A stretch of DNA of 64,000 bases from Balneolaceae bacterium UBA7797 (lineage in GTDB: Bacteria > Bacteroidota > Rhodothermia > Balneolales > Balneolaceae), in NCBI GenBank assembly GCA_002480645.1, contig DLCN01000028.1, positions 24,442 through 88,441 on the forward strand. The letters run 5' to 3'. Shown piece by piece: positions 34,290 to 44,300 of the stretch. The position numbers and the translations under genes are program-made. The notes under the pieces are model-generated. The model did no database searches and was not told the origin of the DNA. It worked only from the letters and a program-made list of their open reading frames with translations. Each line of letters opens with the position of its first letter. The first letter of the stretch is position 1.

Positions 34290-36520
34290 CTCATTCTAAA
34301 TGGATATCAATCTTGAATTTATTATCCCTGTTACTTGGAATAATCCTGTTAACTCTGCCACCGGATGGTAGTTCGAATTCCCTGTCTGGTAATGTACAGG
34401 ATGCAGAAACCGGAGAACCGGTTCCGTTTGCCTACCTTCATCTGGAAGAAATTCACAGGACTGCTGTAGCTGAAAGTGACGGCCGTTTTCTTATTACAAA
34501 TATTCCCAACGGGAATTATACGCTTACCGTACACCGTATCGGCTACAAGACCAAATCTCTGCCGATTGAGATCGGTCTGGGAGAATCTGACGAGCAACTT
34601 TCCATCTCCATAGATCTGAGTCCGAGCCTGCTTAGTTCTCAATCGATAGAAGTTACTGCCGACCGAGAAAATGTGAGTGGGTCAAATCTGGAACATGCTT
34701 CGCGTAAGTTTTTGGGAGATGATCTGCGCAGAGATCTGGGGGCCACTCTGGGAGAAACGCTGTCTAAACTACCCGGAATTTCTGAACGAACCAATGGGAG
34801 TGCTCCCGGCCGGCCTGTGATACGAGGTCTGGGTGATGAACGCGTGGAAATACTTCAGGATGGGATCACATCCGGAGATATTTCAGCTCAATCCTCCGAC
34901 CATGCCGTAACCATCGATCCGGCCTCTGCTCAGGAAGTGCAAATTGCCCGGGGTCCGGCTGCACTGGAATTTGGATCAAACGCTATTGGCGGGGTGATCA
35001 ATGTAGTTCAGAATAGCATTCCTTCTTCGATGCCGGGTTCGGCGGGCGGAACTTTCTCACTTACGGGTGAAAGTGTGAATCGTGGCGGTGCAACTGCATT
35101 GACCATGGCCGTTCCTCTCCGGTCATTTGTATTCACCTTCGATCTGAATGGCCGTGCAACAGGCAATACCCGAACTCCATCAGGAGAAAACAGCAATACT
35201 AATTTCAGTAACACCAACGATGCGATCGGGTTAAGCTGGATCAAAGACTGGGGATACATAGGCGGTTCATTTAATACTTTTTTGAGTTCTTATGGCATCC
35301 CTCCCAATCCTGCCGGACATGCCAGCGGCGTAGATATTGAAATGAAGAAATTTCAGTATGTAGTTAAATCGGAAGTGATCCTGAATAAAGATCTCTTTAA
35401 AACGATCAGCTTTGATTATTCGCTCAATAACTACAATCACAAAGAATATGAAAGTGAGGATATTATTGGTACCGAATTTGGACTGGTCACTCAGAATTTT
35501 GATCTGAAAGCAAAGCATGCCTCCTTATCATTCCTGAACAGAGGGACGATCGGAGTTAATGCCAAGTTTCAGGATTATGCGGTAAGCGGAGCCAATACCC
35601 CGCCTTCGAACAGTAATTCAATGGGAATCTATCTCATCGAAGAATCAGATTTTGGTGCACTTCATCTGGAAGGTGGTTTACGCTACGATCTGGTACAGAA
35701 TATCCCGGATCAGGAGGAAACGGATTCTAATATCGGGCACATCCGAACACGTAGTTTCTCAGCACTGTCCAGTTCCGTTTCGGCCATATATTCAATGACC
35801 AACAGATTAAGTATAGGAAGTACGGTATTGCATTCGTTCAGAGCTCCATCATTGGAGGAACTTTACTCCGAAGGTCCCCATCTGGCCTCCTACTCATACG
35901 AAGTCGGAAATCCGGATCTCTCACCGGAAAGAGGCATTGCCAAGGAAATTTTCATCCGATACAAAGGAAACAGAAATGTATTCGAGATCACCGGTTATCA
36001 TAATGGATTCAGTAACTATTTATATGCCAGGGATACCGGAGAACTACGAGCAGGTCAATCGGTAAACATTTATAAATTTACCGGAACAGAAGCCCGTTTG
36101 TATGGTTTTGAGGTATATGGCGAATCTCAATTAAGCACACATTTTGTATGGGATGCTCAATTCAGCTTCACGATCGGAGAGCAGGATTCTGCGGGAACGT
36201 ACATCCCTTTACCAATGATCCCACCGTTAAATGTCAGCACCAGCCTGAAGTACAGCAATAAAGATCTGGAGATCGGTAGCAGGTTCCGTTATTCAGCAAA
36301 ACAAGATCGCTTGGGTGAATTCGAAACGGTTACAGATGCCTATGTTTTAGCCAATCTCTTTATCCAGTATCGATTTAACAGTAACAAATTGCTTCATACC
36401 CTCTCTTTGAATGTGGACAACGTGTTGAACACAGAATACTATAACCATTTATCCCGAATAAAAGAGTTGAGGCCGGAAGCCGGCCGAAATATTCGGATCC
36501 TTTATCGGTTATATTTCTAA
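34265..36520 (+). CDS. TonB-dependent receptor, ZnuD-like
   Basis: A 751-residue outer-membrane receptor. After a hydrophobic signal comes a carboxypeptidase-regulatory-like beta domain (SLSGNVQDAETGEPVPFAYL), then a plug with GRPVIRGLGDERVEILQDG and SSDHAVTIDPASAQEVQIARG, phrases typical of ZnuD-type zinc receptors. The barrel follows and ends in the terminal Phe. The His-rich lipoprotein upstream supports metal uptake. The start is uncertain: no ATG is in frame near the signal peptide. GTG at 34265 is taken here, while TTG at 34313 would give a cleaner signal and leave the hairpin in the leader. Confidence 0.87.
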   Translation: MEFFNSPRSHSKWISILNLLSLLLGIILLTLPPDGSSNSLSGNVQDAETGEPVPFAYLHLEEIHRTAVAESDGRFLITNIPNGNYTLTVHRIGYKTKSLPIEIGLGESDEQLSISIDLSPSLLSSQSIEVTADRENVSGSNLEHASRKFLGDDLRRDLGATLGETLSKLPGISERTNGSAPGRPVIRGLGDERVEILQDGITSGDISAQSSDHAVTIDPASAQEVQIARGPAALEFGSNAIGGVINVVQNSIPSSMPGSAGGTFSLTGESVNRGGATALTMAVPLRSFVFTFDLNGRATGNTRTPSGENSNTNFSNTNDAIGLSWIKDWGYIGGSFNTFLSSYGIPPNPAGHASGVDIEMKKFQYVVKSEVILNKDLFKTISFDYSLNNYNHKEYESEDIIGTEFGLVTQNFDLKAKHASLSFLNRGTIGVNAKFQDYAVSGANTPPSNSNSMGIYLIEESDFGALHLEGGLRYDLVQNIPDQEETDSNIGHIRTRSFSALSSSVSAIYSMTNRLSIGSTVLHSFRAPSLEELYSEGPHLASYSYEVGNPDLSPERGIAKEIFIRYKGNRNVFEITGYHNGFSNYLYARDTGELRAGQSVNIYKFTGTEARLYGFEVYGESQLSTHFVWDAQFSFTIGEQDSAGTYIPLPMIPPLNVSTSLKYSNKDLEIGSRFRYSAKQDRLGEFETVTDAYVLANLFIQYRFNSNKLLHTLSLNVDNVLNTEYYNHLSRIKELRPEAGRNIRILYRLYF

Positions 36521-36554
36521 AAAAAGCCCTGACTTTCTAGATCAGGGCTTTTAG
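36521..36554 (+). terminator. Intrinsic terminator after receptor gene
   Basis: Stem AAAAGCCCTGA/TCAGGGCTTTT (36522-36532 and 36542-36552) directly after the stop codon, with TTTT in the 3' arm. Confidence 0.85.
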
Positions 36555-36620
36555 CTTTAGGTTTTAGCTTAAGGAGTGACTAGTTGACTAACTGTGTGTG
36601 TGATATGTCAACTTCTTTTC

Positions 36621-36651
36621 TTGACACAGTTAAGAGAAAGCTTCTTATAAT
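36621..36651 (+). promoter_or_regulatory. Putative sigma70-like promoter for the LEA2 lipoprotein gene
   Basis: TTGACA at 36621-36626 and TATAAT at 36646-36651 both match consensus. The spacing of 19 bases is longer than ideal. The start codon lies 54 bases downstream. Members of this assemblage often use other housekeeping promoter motifs, so the match is suggestive only. Confidence 0.4.
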
Positions 36652-36704
36652 GTGTTACACGGCTAAATAAAAAAATTACAATTATTATTAATCATTCAAT
36701 AACA

Positions 36705-37577
36705 ATGACTAAGCCCTCCGTAAGACCTCTTCCGAAATATTTTTTCGTAATTATTTTTCTTTTTTTTGCGCACGGATGTAACTCACTTCAGCAACTGGCA
36801 AATATTCAAAAACCTGATATTTCCTTTGCCGATATGAAGATCTCTGAACTTACTCTTCAGGATGTTGAACTTTTATTCGATCTGAAGGTGGATAATCCCA
36901 ATCCATTGGCTATTAAACTTTCCGGTTACGAGTACGACTTTTTTGTGAATGAAGCCTCCTTCGTTAAAGGTCAGCAATCTCTTTCCACTCAAATTGAAGC
37001 CAGTGGCGAGAGTATCATTCAGGTACCGGTAAGAATGACCTATGGCGAACTGCTGGACACTTTTAACTCCCTTCGCTCCAAAGATGAGACCGGATATACC
37101 TTTAAGGCGAACGTGAATGTAGATGCACCGGTACTGGGATTGATCAACATCCCGGTTGAAAAAACCGGTACCTTCCCTGTCATTAAAATGCCGAAGATCT
37201 CAATCGGCGATCTGTTAGTTAAGAATCTGAGTTTCACCAAAGCAGATCTTGAACTTCAGTTGAATGTTGAAAATCCCAATGGATTTGATCTGCTGCTGAA
37301 CGCATTGAATTATGATGTTATCATTAACGGACTCACCTCTCTTTCAGGTTCTACTGAAGAAACGGTAACGGTGAATAAAAAGGGAGAAGGAACCATCAAG
37401 ATTCCTCTGTCACTTAATATCCTTCAACTTGGAATGAGTGCATACAATATTCTTAAAGGGGATGAGCCACTGGAATACTCATTGAACGGGGATGCGAACA
37501 TTGGTGCAGATCTGCCACTATTTGAAAGCTCAACATTCAATTTCAATCGTTCGGGACAAGTTGACCTGAATAACTGA
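36705..37577 (+). CDS. LEA type 2 / WHy-domain lipoprotein
   Basis: A 290-residue predicted lipoprotein (FFVIIFLFFAHGC). It contains two consecutive WHy/LEA2 beta domains, recognisable from the repeated phrases LLFDLKVDNPNPLAIKLSGY (about 61-80) and ELQLNVENPNGFDLLLNALN (about 182-201), where the NPN/NPNG pattern is diagnostic. Such proteins are linked to desiccation or stress protection or to envelope structure, but the bacterial lipoprotein versions are poorly characterised. It stands alone, convergent with the fucosidase gene. Confidence 0.82.
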   Translation: MTKPSVRPLPKYFFVIIFLFFAHGCNSLQQLANIQKPDISFADMKISELTLQDVELLFDLKVDNPNPLAIKLSGYEYDFFVNEASFVKGQQSLSTQIEASGESIIQVPVRMTYGELLDTFNSLRSKDETGYTFKANVNVDAPVLGLINIPVEKTGTFPVIKMPKISIGDLLVKNLSFTKADLELQLNVENPNGFDLLLNALNYDVIINGLTSLSGSTEETVTVNKKGEGTIKIPLSLNILQLGMSAYNILKGDEPLEYSLNGDANIGADLPLFESSTFNFNRSGQVDLNN

Positions 37578-37581
37578 CCGA

Positions 37582-39027
37582 TCAAAAAACCTGAATTGAA
37601 CTTAGTACCGGTGCGGCTTTCGAATCATGGATAGAGATCCTTAGTTTCGAAGTCTCCACCGGATCAATTCTGAGAATTCTTTTATAGCCGATGCTCGTCG
37701 CTTCTGCGATCTTTTCCCATTCCCCATCAACATCCGCTGTTATACTGAACTCCTTCACCCTCTGCCCGAGTTTGATGTATTCCTGAAGTACTACAAAGTT
37801 GATCTCCCGTTTATCATCGAACTGAATTTCGATCTCTCCGGAGGTCACACCATCATTGGTCGCCCAGTACGTTTCTTTATCATCATCGATCAGATTTTCA
37901 GCAGAAAAAAACTGCGAATTTCCCCGCACATCAGAAGCTTTGATCGTTGCATCCAGGGCCAGATCATTTGCAAAGCGCTGGTCCAGCAATGCTTTGAATC
38001 CCTGTAACGATGCGACATCGTTCTCATGAAAAAGCCCGCGTTTATCTGGAGGAATATTCAGCAACAAGGTAGATCCTCGTCCCACCGAAGTCAGATAAAT
38101 ATCAAATAATTCCATCGGTGATTTCACCAACGAATCTTCACTTTCATGGTAAAACCAACCCGGTCTTATGGATGTATTTGCTTCGAGTGGAACCCAGCTT
38201 TTCCCGTCCTCCGATCCGGTGTTCAACAGATCTTCGATCCCATATTTACCGGCATACAATGTATCTGTGGTGATGGTATTCCAGTTTGTAAAACCTGCAC
38301 TTGCCCGTTCATTCCCACCCCAGCGAACTCCGGGACCCGCATCACTAAAAAAGATCACATCCTCCTGCATATTTCGAACCAGTTCCAGCGTCCCAGGCCA
38401 ATCGTAATAGGTTGAGCCGTCAATTCTGCGCATTTCATCCGCACCGCCATAATATCCGTCACCCCCATTGGCTCCATCAAACCACATCTCAAAGATCTCG
38501 CCATATCCGGTAAAAATCTCTTCGAGCTGTGCTCTGTAATAATACACATAAGCAGGAGTTCCATAATCTGCCCGGTTCCGGTCCCACGGAGATAAATAGA
38601 TACCAAACTTTAAGCCATATTTTTCACACGCTTCTGATAGCTCTTTAACAATATCTCCCTTTCCATTCTTGTAGGGACTGTTTGCGATATCATGTTCCGT
38701 ATGCTCAGAAGGCCACAAACAAAATCCATCGTGGTGTTTTGCAGTCAGGATCACCCCTTTAAATCCGGCCTCTTTCAAAACCGAAACCCATTGCTCCACA
38801 TCTAAACCGGAGGGATCGAATAATTCCGGTGATTCATCTCCGTACCCCCACTCTTTATCGGTAAATGTGTTTATGGTGAAATGTATGAAGGCATTCATTT
38901 CCATTTCGTGCCACATCAATTGCTGTTCGTTTGGTACAGGCCCCACAGGCTCGGGTGGCACGGTTGAGCTACAATCAGTTAGCAGGATGAGTACTAGTAA
39001 TAAATAGAGGATTCGGATCTGGCTCAT
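37582..39027 (-). CDS. GH29 alpha-L-fucosidase lipoprotein with F5/8 C-type domain
   Basis: A 481-residue exported fucosidase. The ATG at 39027 (MSQIRILYL) gives a lipoprotein signal (LVLILLTDC). The catalytic TIM barrel begins with WHEMEMNAFIHFTINTF and contains ILTAKHHDGFCLWPS and GIYLSPWDRN. The nucleophile Asp is in EMWFDGANG. A C-terminal discoidin-like (F5/8 type C) domain follows (about residues 360-481). The protein likely removes fucose from algal or other polysaccharides outside the cell. No sugar transporter is adjacent, so it is not part of a visible polysaccharide utilisation locus. Confidence 0.88.
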   Translation of the reverse strand: MSQIRILYLLLVLILLTDCSSTVPPEPVGPVPNEQQLMWHEMEMNAFIHFTINTFTDKEWGYGDESPELFDPSGLDVEQWVSVLKEAGFKGVILTAKHHDGFCLWPSEHTEHDIANSPYKNGKGDIVKELSEACEKYGLKFGIYLSPWDRNRADYGTPAYVYYYRAQLEEIFTGYGEIFEMWFDGANGGDGYYGGADEMRRIDGSTYYDWPGTLELVRNMQEDVIFFSDAGPGVRWGGNERASAGFTNWNTITTDTLYAGKYGIEDLLNTGSEDGKSWVPLEANTSIRPGWFYHESEDSLVKSPMELFDIYLTSVGRGSTLLLNIPPDKRGLFHENDVASLQGFKALLDQRFANDLALDATIKASDVRGNSQFFSAENLIDDDKETYWATNDGVTSGEIEIQFDDKREINFVVLQEYIKLGQRVKEFSITADVDGEWEKIAEATSIGYKRILRIDPVETSKLRISIHDSKAAPVLSSIQVF

Positions 39028-39136
39028 AGGTAGATAGATGAATTGCAGGTTGAGTGTAGTGAATTGCATCAATCAGCTCAATTTAAATTTTGATAAATGC
39101 CTGCAACCTGATATTCTCTGCCAAAAAATTACAATC

Positions 39137-39595
39137 GTGGTATATCAAAGTTACTTAGAAACTCCTATCGGCTTTCTCAGGATCTTATCAAACGGGGATG
39201 GGATCACCGAGATCAAATTTATGGATACCGATGGTCCCGAAGATCCTGATGCTCACACAGAATCAGCCCGTACCCAATTACGTGAATATTTTGAAGGAAA
39301 CAGAGCCTCCTTTCAACTCACACTGATCCCGAACGGCACCGAATTTGAAGAACGGGTTTGGAATGTATTGCAGGAGCTACCCTTTGGTATTACCACAAAT
39401 TATGGATCCATTGCGAAACAACTTGGGGATGTGAATGCCTCTCAGGCTGTAGGATCTGCAAACGGAAAAAATCCGATAGCCATTGTGATTCCCTGCCATC
39501 GTGTGATCGGTCGGGATGGAAACATGACCGGATATGCCGGTGGAATAGAGCGAAAAGAATGGCTTTTAAAACACGAAGGAGCCTTATTGTTGTAA
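39137..39595 (+). CDS. ogt: Methylated-DNA--[protein]-cysteine S-methyltransferase
   Basis: Repairs O6-alkylguanine by transferring the alkyl group to its own Cys. The 152-residue protein has the active-site motif IPCHRVIGRDG near residue 118 and the helix-turn-helix segment GSIAKQLGDVNASQAVGSANGKNP. GTG at 39137 is chosen because YQSYLETPIGFLRIL then lies at the normal N-terminus. An ATG at 39038 would add 33 residues with no family resemblance. It is divergent from the fucosidase gene. Confidence 0.9.
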   Translation: MVYQSYLETPIGFLRILSNGDGITEIKFMDTDGPEDPDAHTESARTQLREYFEGNRASFQLTLIPNGTEFEERVWNVLQELPFGITTNYGSIAKQLGDVNASQAVGSANGKNPIAIVIPCHRVIGRDGNMTGYAGGIERKEWLLKHEGALLL

Positions 39596-39706
39596 CCAAC
39601 ACTATTTACTGAAACAGAAATTTACAGCCTGATGGGTTTTTTAAATTCAATAATTCCTTATGCTAAGCACGCATCCAACTAACCCGTTAACCTATTGAAT
39701 CCAATC

Positions 39707-40168
39707 ATGATCAAACAAATTTCTTTTGCTCTGTTTTTGATCGTTTCCCTTCTTTCTACAGCTGATGTGAAAGCACAGGAAACTCCCCTTTCGGTCGGGG
39801 GAACACTCTCCGGCTTAACCGCAAAATATGGACATACTGATGCCGGTGCCGCCCGTGCAGACCTTAGTTTTTTACTTATTGATACTAATCTGTTCAATCT
39901 GGATTTGTATTATCAGTTGTATCTGAATGATACGGATCTGGATATTGAATCCGGAGATCTGAGACCCTATCTCGCTCCCGGTATCAATATCGGATTCACG
40001 GATGCAACCAATGATCTCTTTTATGGGTTGACCTTTCCTGTTGGCATAGAATATGTGCTGGAAGACGCACCTTTCGAAGTGTTCTTTGAAACAGGTCCGT
40101 ACGTACAGATCAACCCGAGTCAATTGTTTGGGATGTCCGGTACTATCGGATTCAGATACCGGATCTAA
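39707..40168 (+). CDS. Small exported outer-membrane beta-barrel-like protein
   Basis: A 153-residue protein with a signal peptide (IKQISFALFLIVSLLSTADVKAQ). The remaining 130 residues alternate polar and hydrophobic positions (LFNLDLYYQLYLND, LAPGINIGFTD, YGLTFPVGIEYVL) and end in GTIGFRYRI, consistent with an 8-strand barrel. The ATG at 39707 is preferred over a TTG four codons upstream. No family is recognised. It is followed 26 bases later by the PepSY protein gene. Confidence 0.65.
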   Translation: MIKQISFALFLIVSLLSTADVKAQETPLSVGGTLSGLTAKYGHTDAGAARADLSFLLIDTNLFNLDLYYQLYLNDTDLDIESGDLRPYLAPGINIGFTDATNDLFYGLTFPVGIEYVLEDAPFEVFFETGPYVQINPSQLFGMSGTIGFRYRI

Positions 40169-40193
40169 CTGAGTTTTTATTTAATCAACACTT

Positions 40194-40754
40194 ATGAGTT
40201 GGCACGCCCGACGCGACACCAGAAAAATTCACCGTTGGGGATCGATCATTATCGCGATCCCCTTTCTTATTGTATTGATCACGGGTTTGATGCTGCAATT
40301 AAAGAAAGATGTGAGCTGGATACAGCCTGCCAGCGCCAGAGGTGAATCAGAGATCCCAACCATTACCTTTGATCAGATCTTAACTTCTGCCCGATCTGTT
40401 CCGGAAGCCGGAATCACGGATTGGGATGATATTGACCGGCTGGATGTCCGACCGGATAAAGGCATCGTAAAAGTGCGGGCAAATAATCATTGGGAGATCC
40501 AGATCGATACTCACACCGGAGCCGTACTGCAAAGTGAATACCGAAGGTCTGACATCATAGAATCCATGCACGATGGATCCTGGTTCCATGAAAAAGCCAA
40601 ATTATGGATCTTCCTGCCTTCTGCGATCATCGTAACGATTCTTTGGATAACAGGTATCTACATGTTTTTTATTCCTTATCTGAACAAGCGCCGGAACAGA
40701 AAGCGAATGGAGCATGTGAAAGAGGAATCCATTGAGGATGAAACCGCTTTATAA
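40194..40754 (+). CDS. PepSY-associated membrane protein
   Basis: A 186-residue inner-membrane protein. An N-terminal RRDTRKIHRWGSIIIAIPFLIVLITG segment is the typical first helix of PepSY_TM proteins. A periplasmic PepSY-like domain follows (about residues 60-115, LDVRPDKGIVKVRANNHWEIQIDTHTG), then FHEKAKLWIFLPSAIIVTILWITG, the second helix, and a basic cytoplasmic tail. Larger relatives are linked to iron reduction or siderophore use. This short form has no known reaction. Confidence 0.75.
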   Translation: MSWHARRDTRKIHRWGSIIIAIPFLIVLITGLMLQLKKDVSWIQPASARGESEIPTITFDQILTSARSVPEAGITDWDDIDRLDVRPDKGIVKVRANNHWEIQIDTHTGAVLQSEYRRSDIIESMHDGSWFHEKAKLWIFLPSAIIVTILWITGIYMFFIPYLNKRRNRKRMEHVKEESIEDETAL

Positions 40755-40835
40755 GAATTGATTAATTTCATTCTCAGTTTCGAACTTAATAATTTTGTGT
40801 ACAAACGCTTTATAAACCATCAAATAATTAGATCA

Positions 40836-41246
40836 ATGAAACGAATAGTACTTCTGGCCGGATTATTCCTCCTGTCCTCTGTTCCATTATTCGCACAGAA
40901 TATCACACTAAGCAGGTCGGATCTGGAAGATCAATTATGCCGAAGATGGACCGCTGATTATCTGATAATTGAAGGTGAGAAAGTAATGCCGGAGGAGAAT
41001 GCAGCGCCGATTATCGTGATGTTTCAAAAGGATGGCACTATAGACCATTTAAAAACTAATCCGGATGATCCTGATGTTGAGTCTTCCTGGGAATATTCAA
41101 CCAGAGAGAAGCTGGTAAATATTTATGAAGGGCGCACCCTCTCTGGTCAGATTCTCTCTATCTCAGAAAAGGAAATGATCGTGAAGATGATGCCTTCTCC
41201 TGATATGCCCGTTAACAATGTGAAAGTACATTTTGTACCCAGATAA
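40836..41246 (+). CDS. Small exported protein of unknown function
   Basis: A 136-residue protein from the ATG at 40836, which starts a signal peptide (RIVLLAGLFLLSSVPLFAQ). The mature part (LCRRWTADYLIIEGEKV, WEYSTREKLVNIYEG) resembles lipocalin-like small secreted domains common in Bacteroidota, in which a Trp in the first strand and a later WEY recur. The assignment is loose. It ends at a bidirectional terminator. Confidence 0.6.
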   Translation: MKRIVLLAGLFLLSSVPLFAQNITLSRSDLEDQLCRRWTADYLIIEGEKVMPEENAAPIIVMFQKDGTIDHLKTNPDDPDVESSWEYSTREKLVNIYEGRTLSGQILSISEKEMIVKMMPSPDMPVNNVKVHFVPR

Positions 41247-41254
41247 GATATTAA

Positions 41255-41278
41255 AAAAGCCCTCGGTTGAGGGCTTTT
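41255..41278. terminator. Bidirectional intrinsic terminator
   Basis: The 10-bp stem AAAAGCCCTC/GAGGGCTTTT with loop GGTT sits between convergent genes. Confidence 0.9.
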
Positions 41279-41302
41279 CTGTTTATGCTGTTTCAGTATT
41301 TC

Positions 41303-44300
41303 CTATTTAGCATCTATTTGTTCTAACAACACTTCCACCGCTTTCTTAAGCTGTGGATCTTCCCCTTTTGCTTTGCTATCTGGTTCGTTATTGATCAGGA
41401 TATCAGGCACAGCAGGACCATGCTCCATATTTTCTCCGGTTGCTTTCACGTACCAGGCACGGAATGGCATCCGAACGAAAGATCCGTCTAATAAACCTTG
41501 TCCGCCGGTAGAAATAACCGCTCCAAACGTTGGCATTCCAACCAGTGTTCCCATATCCAGGGTTTTGTAGGCATGAGAGAAGATCTCAGCGTTGGAATAG
41601 CTGCTTTCATTCGACATAGCCACGGAAGGTTTCGTCCACCATGAGAGCGGTAATCGCTCGCTATATGGATAGTACTCTGCATACTTTTCATGTTCTTTAT
41701 CAAGATCTTTTACCGCCCCACGAGGAATGGTATAGGCATGTTGACGAACACTTAAGACTGTCATAAGATAGTCGGTTGTCCAGCCACCGCCGTTCCAGCG
41801 AACATCAATCACGATCCCTTCTTTATCATTACCCTGAGCCATTAATTCCCGTTCAAAACGTTCAAAACTTGGCCAGTTCATTCCTTCTACGTGGATGTAA
41901 CCTAATCGCCCGTCAGAGTATTTATCCGTGAGGGCCTCGCGGGAATCGATCCACGATTCATATAATTCATCCCCCAAACCGGTAGTTGGACGAATAACGA
42001 TCTCGCGCATTTTGCCTTTAGCGTTTTTTACTTCCATCAGGATCTGTTCTGAGGCGTCATTCACAAAGTAGGAATAAAAATTCGACCCGCCGGTTACCGG
42101 CTTACCATCCACTTTTGTAATGATATCACCCTCATACAGTTTACTCACTTCCCTGTCGGCAGGACTATTTTTGAGTACTTTGGCAACTTTAACTCCGTCT
42201 TTAACCGGCACCACTTCGATCCCGATCAAACCGGTGCGTTCCCGCTGCACATCTTCAGGATTGGAGCCATAAAGGCCCATATGACTGGCATTCAATTGTC
42301 CGAGCATCCAGTTAAACATAAACCGGAAGTCCTGATCGGTCGAGGCACTGAGCGTCCATGGTTTATACTTTTTCTTGAGTGCTTTCCAGTCGTAACCATG
42401 AAATTTCGGATCATAAAAACCCTGATTCAAAGCACTCCATGCTTCTTCAAAGATCTGCTCACGCTCTTTGGCATGATCTACGGTCATAGAAGCTCTGAAT
42501 GGAAGTGAAGTGAATTTTCCTGAATTATCCACTTCATTCAGGCGGCCTCTCTTCAATGCGAATATCTTTTCCCCATCCGGGCTAAGCGACATTCCGTAGG
42601 GACTTTGACCACCTTCGGTTAATTGTTTCGCCTCTGAGCCATCAAACTTGATACTGTAGAGATCAGAGCCGTTACCGGTGGTATTTCCGGCTGTATAATA
42701 GAACGTTTCCCCATCTTTTGAGATCACCAGATTAGATTCGTTACCGGGGTTTGAGGTAACCTGTTGAAGACGTTCGTGAATGTTATCAAAATCGATCTCA
42801 ACAGTTACCTCCTCATCGTCATCCCCGTCTTCCGGTTCTTCTTCCTCGAAGTAAAAGCCTTCATCCCGGTCTTCCTGTGTTTTAAGCCAGTCGGCTTCTT
42901 TCAGCCATACAAACCAGATATCATTATCACCGTTATTCCGGTCACTGATGAATCCCAGCTTTGAACCATCCATACTCCACACAGGCGCATAATCCCCTTT
43001 TGGATGCATGGTCACATTTACGGGTTCGGTGGAATTATCAGCAGCTCGTATATAGATCTCTGAATTGAAATAAAGATCATCCAGACTATAGGCAAGCCAT
43101 TTACTGTCAGGACTCCAGGCAACGCCACCCGGGGTTGACCATCCATCCAGCAGGGTCTTTTTATCACTCATTGTACCTTCACTGTTGATGGAAGCAGTAA
43201 CCAAAGTTCCTCTTCCCACCTGATAGGCGATCTTCTTACCATCCGGAGAGATCACAGGATTGGATTCATCACCTTCAGTTTTAGTCAGACGAACGACTTT
43301 ATGCTTCAGGCTTTTGAAGATATCGGTTTTATTCTCATCCGAAGACATGGCCATATACAGATCATACTGACCTTCGCGATCGGAAGTAAATACCACGGTG
43401 GAATCATTTAGCCAGGCTACATCCGGTTCACGGTAAGGATGGTCTGAAACATTTACCGTTCGCTGAATATCTTTATCATTTTTTTTGATGAAGATCTCCC
43501 CCCGAATGGACAGCGCCGCTAACTCCCCGTTCGGTGAAATTGAGTAATCAGAAATATCACTCGTAAAGGTCATGTGTTCAGTCGGATAGAATCTGTAATC
43601 GGTCGTTACACTGATATCCAGCTTTGAAGCTTTAGCTGTATTTGCCTTTTGGGTGAATAATGAAGTCTGACGCTCAAAGACCAGATCTCCATTCTCAGCA
43701 ACATCAAAATGACGTACTCCATCCTCTTTAAATCCGGTGATCGCCTTTGCCTCACCTGCAGCCTTACCATCTTTTATATCCAAGGAGTAAATATTGTATT
43801 TCCCGCTTCTCGCACTAATAAAATACAGCGTTTGATCATCTTTCCACTTGGGTAGATACTCGTTTACGGAATTATCATTCAATAAAGTGTAGGTTTTCGT
43901 TTTGGTATCATATAACCACACATCTTTATCTGCCGGACCATCGTATTGTTCTCTCGCGATTCTGCACGAACCACGAACTATTGCGATATACCGCCCGTTT
44001 GGCGACATAGTCGGCATATTTCCTAATGCATCCAATGCCCTTTGGGGAGTACCACCGGTAGCCGGAACAGATTGAATTTCAGGATCCCATTCAACCTGAT
44101 TGAACAACCGGTTACTATTGAATAACAGCTTGCCGGAGTGGGTCCAGTCGGATAAGGCATCATTACCGGAATACCAGGTGATCCTTTCAGAAACACCTCC
44201 TTTAACGGGAACTGTGAACAGGTCGTTATTACCAAACCTGTTGCCATTAAAAGCTACCTGATCCCCGGTTGGGCTGAAAACCGGACCGGATTCGTACGCT

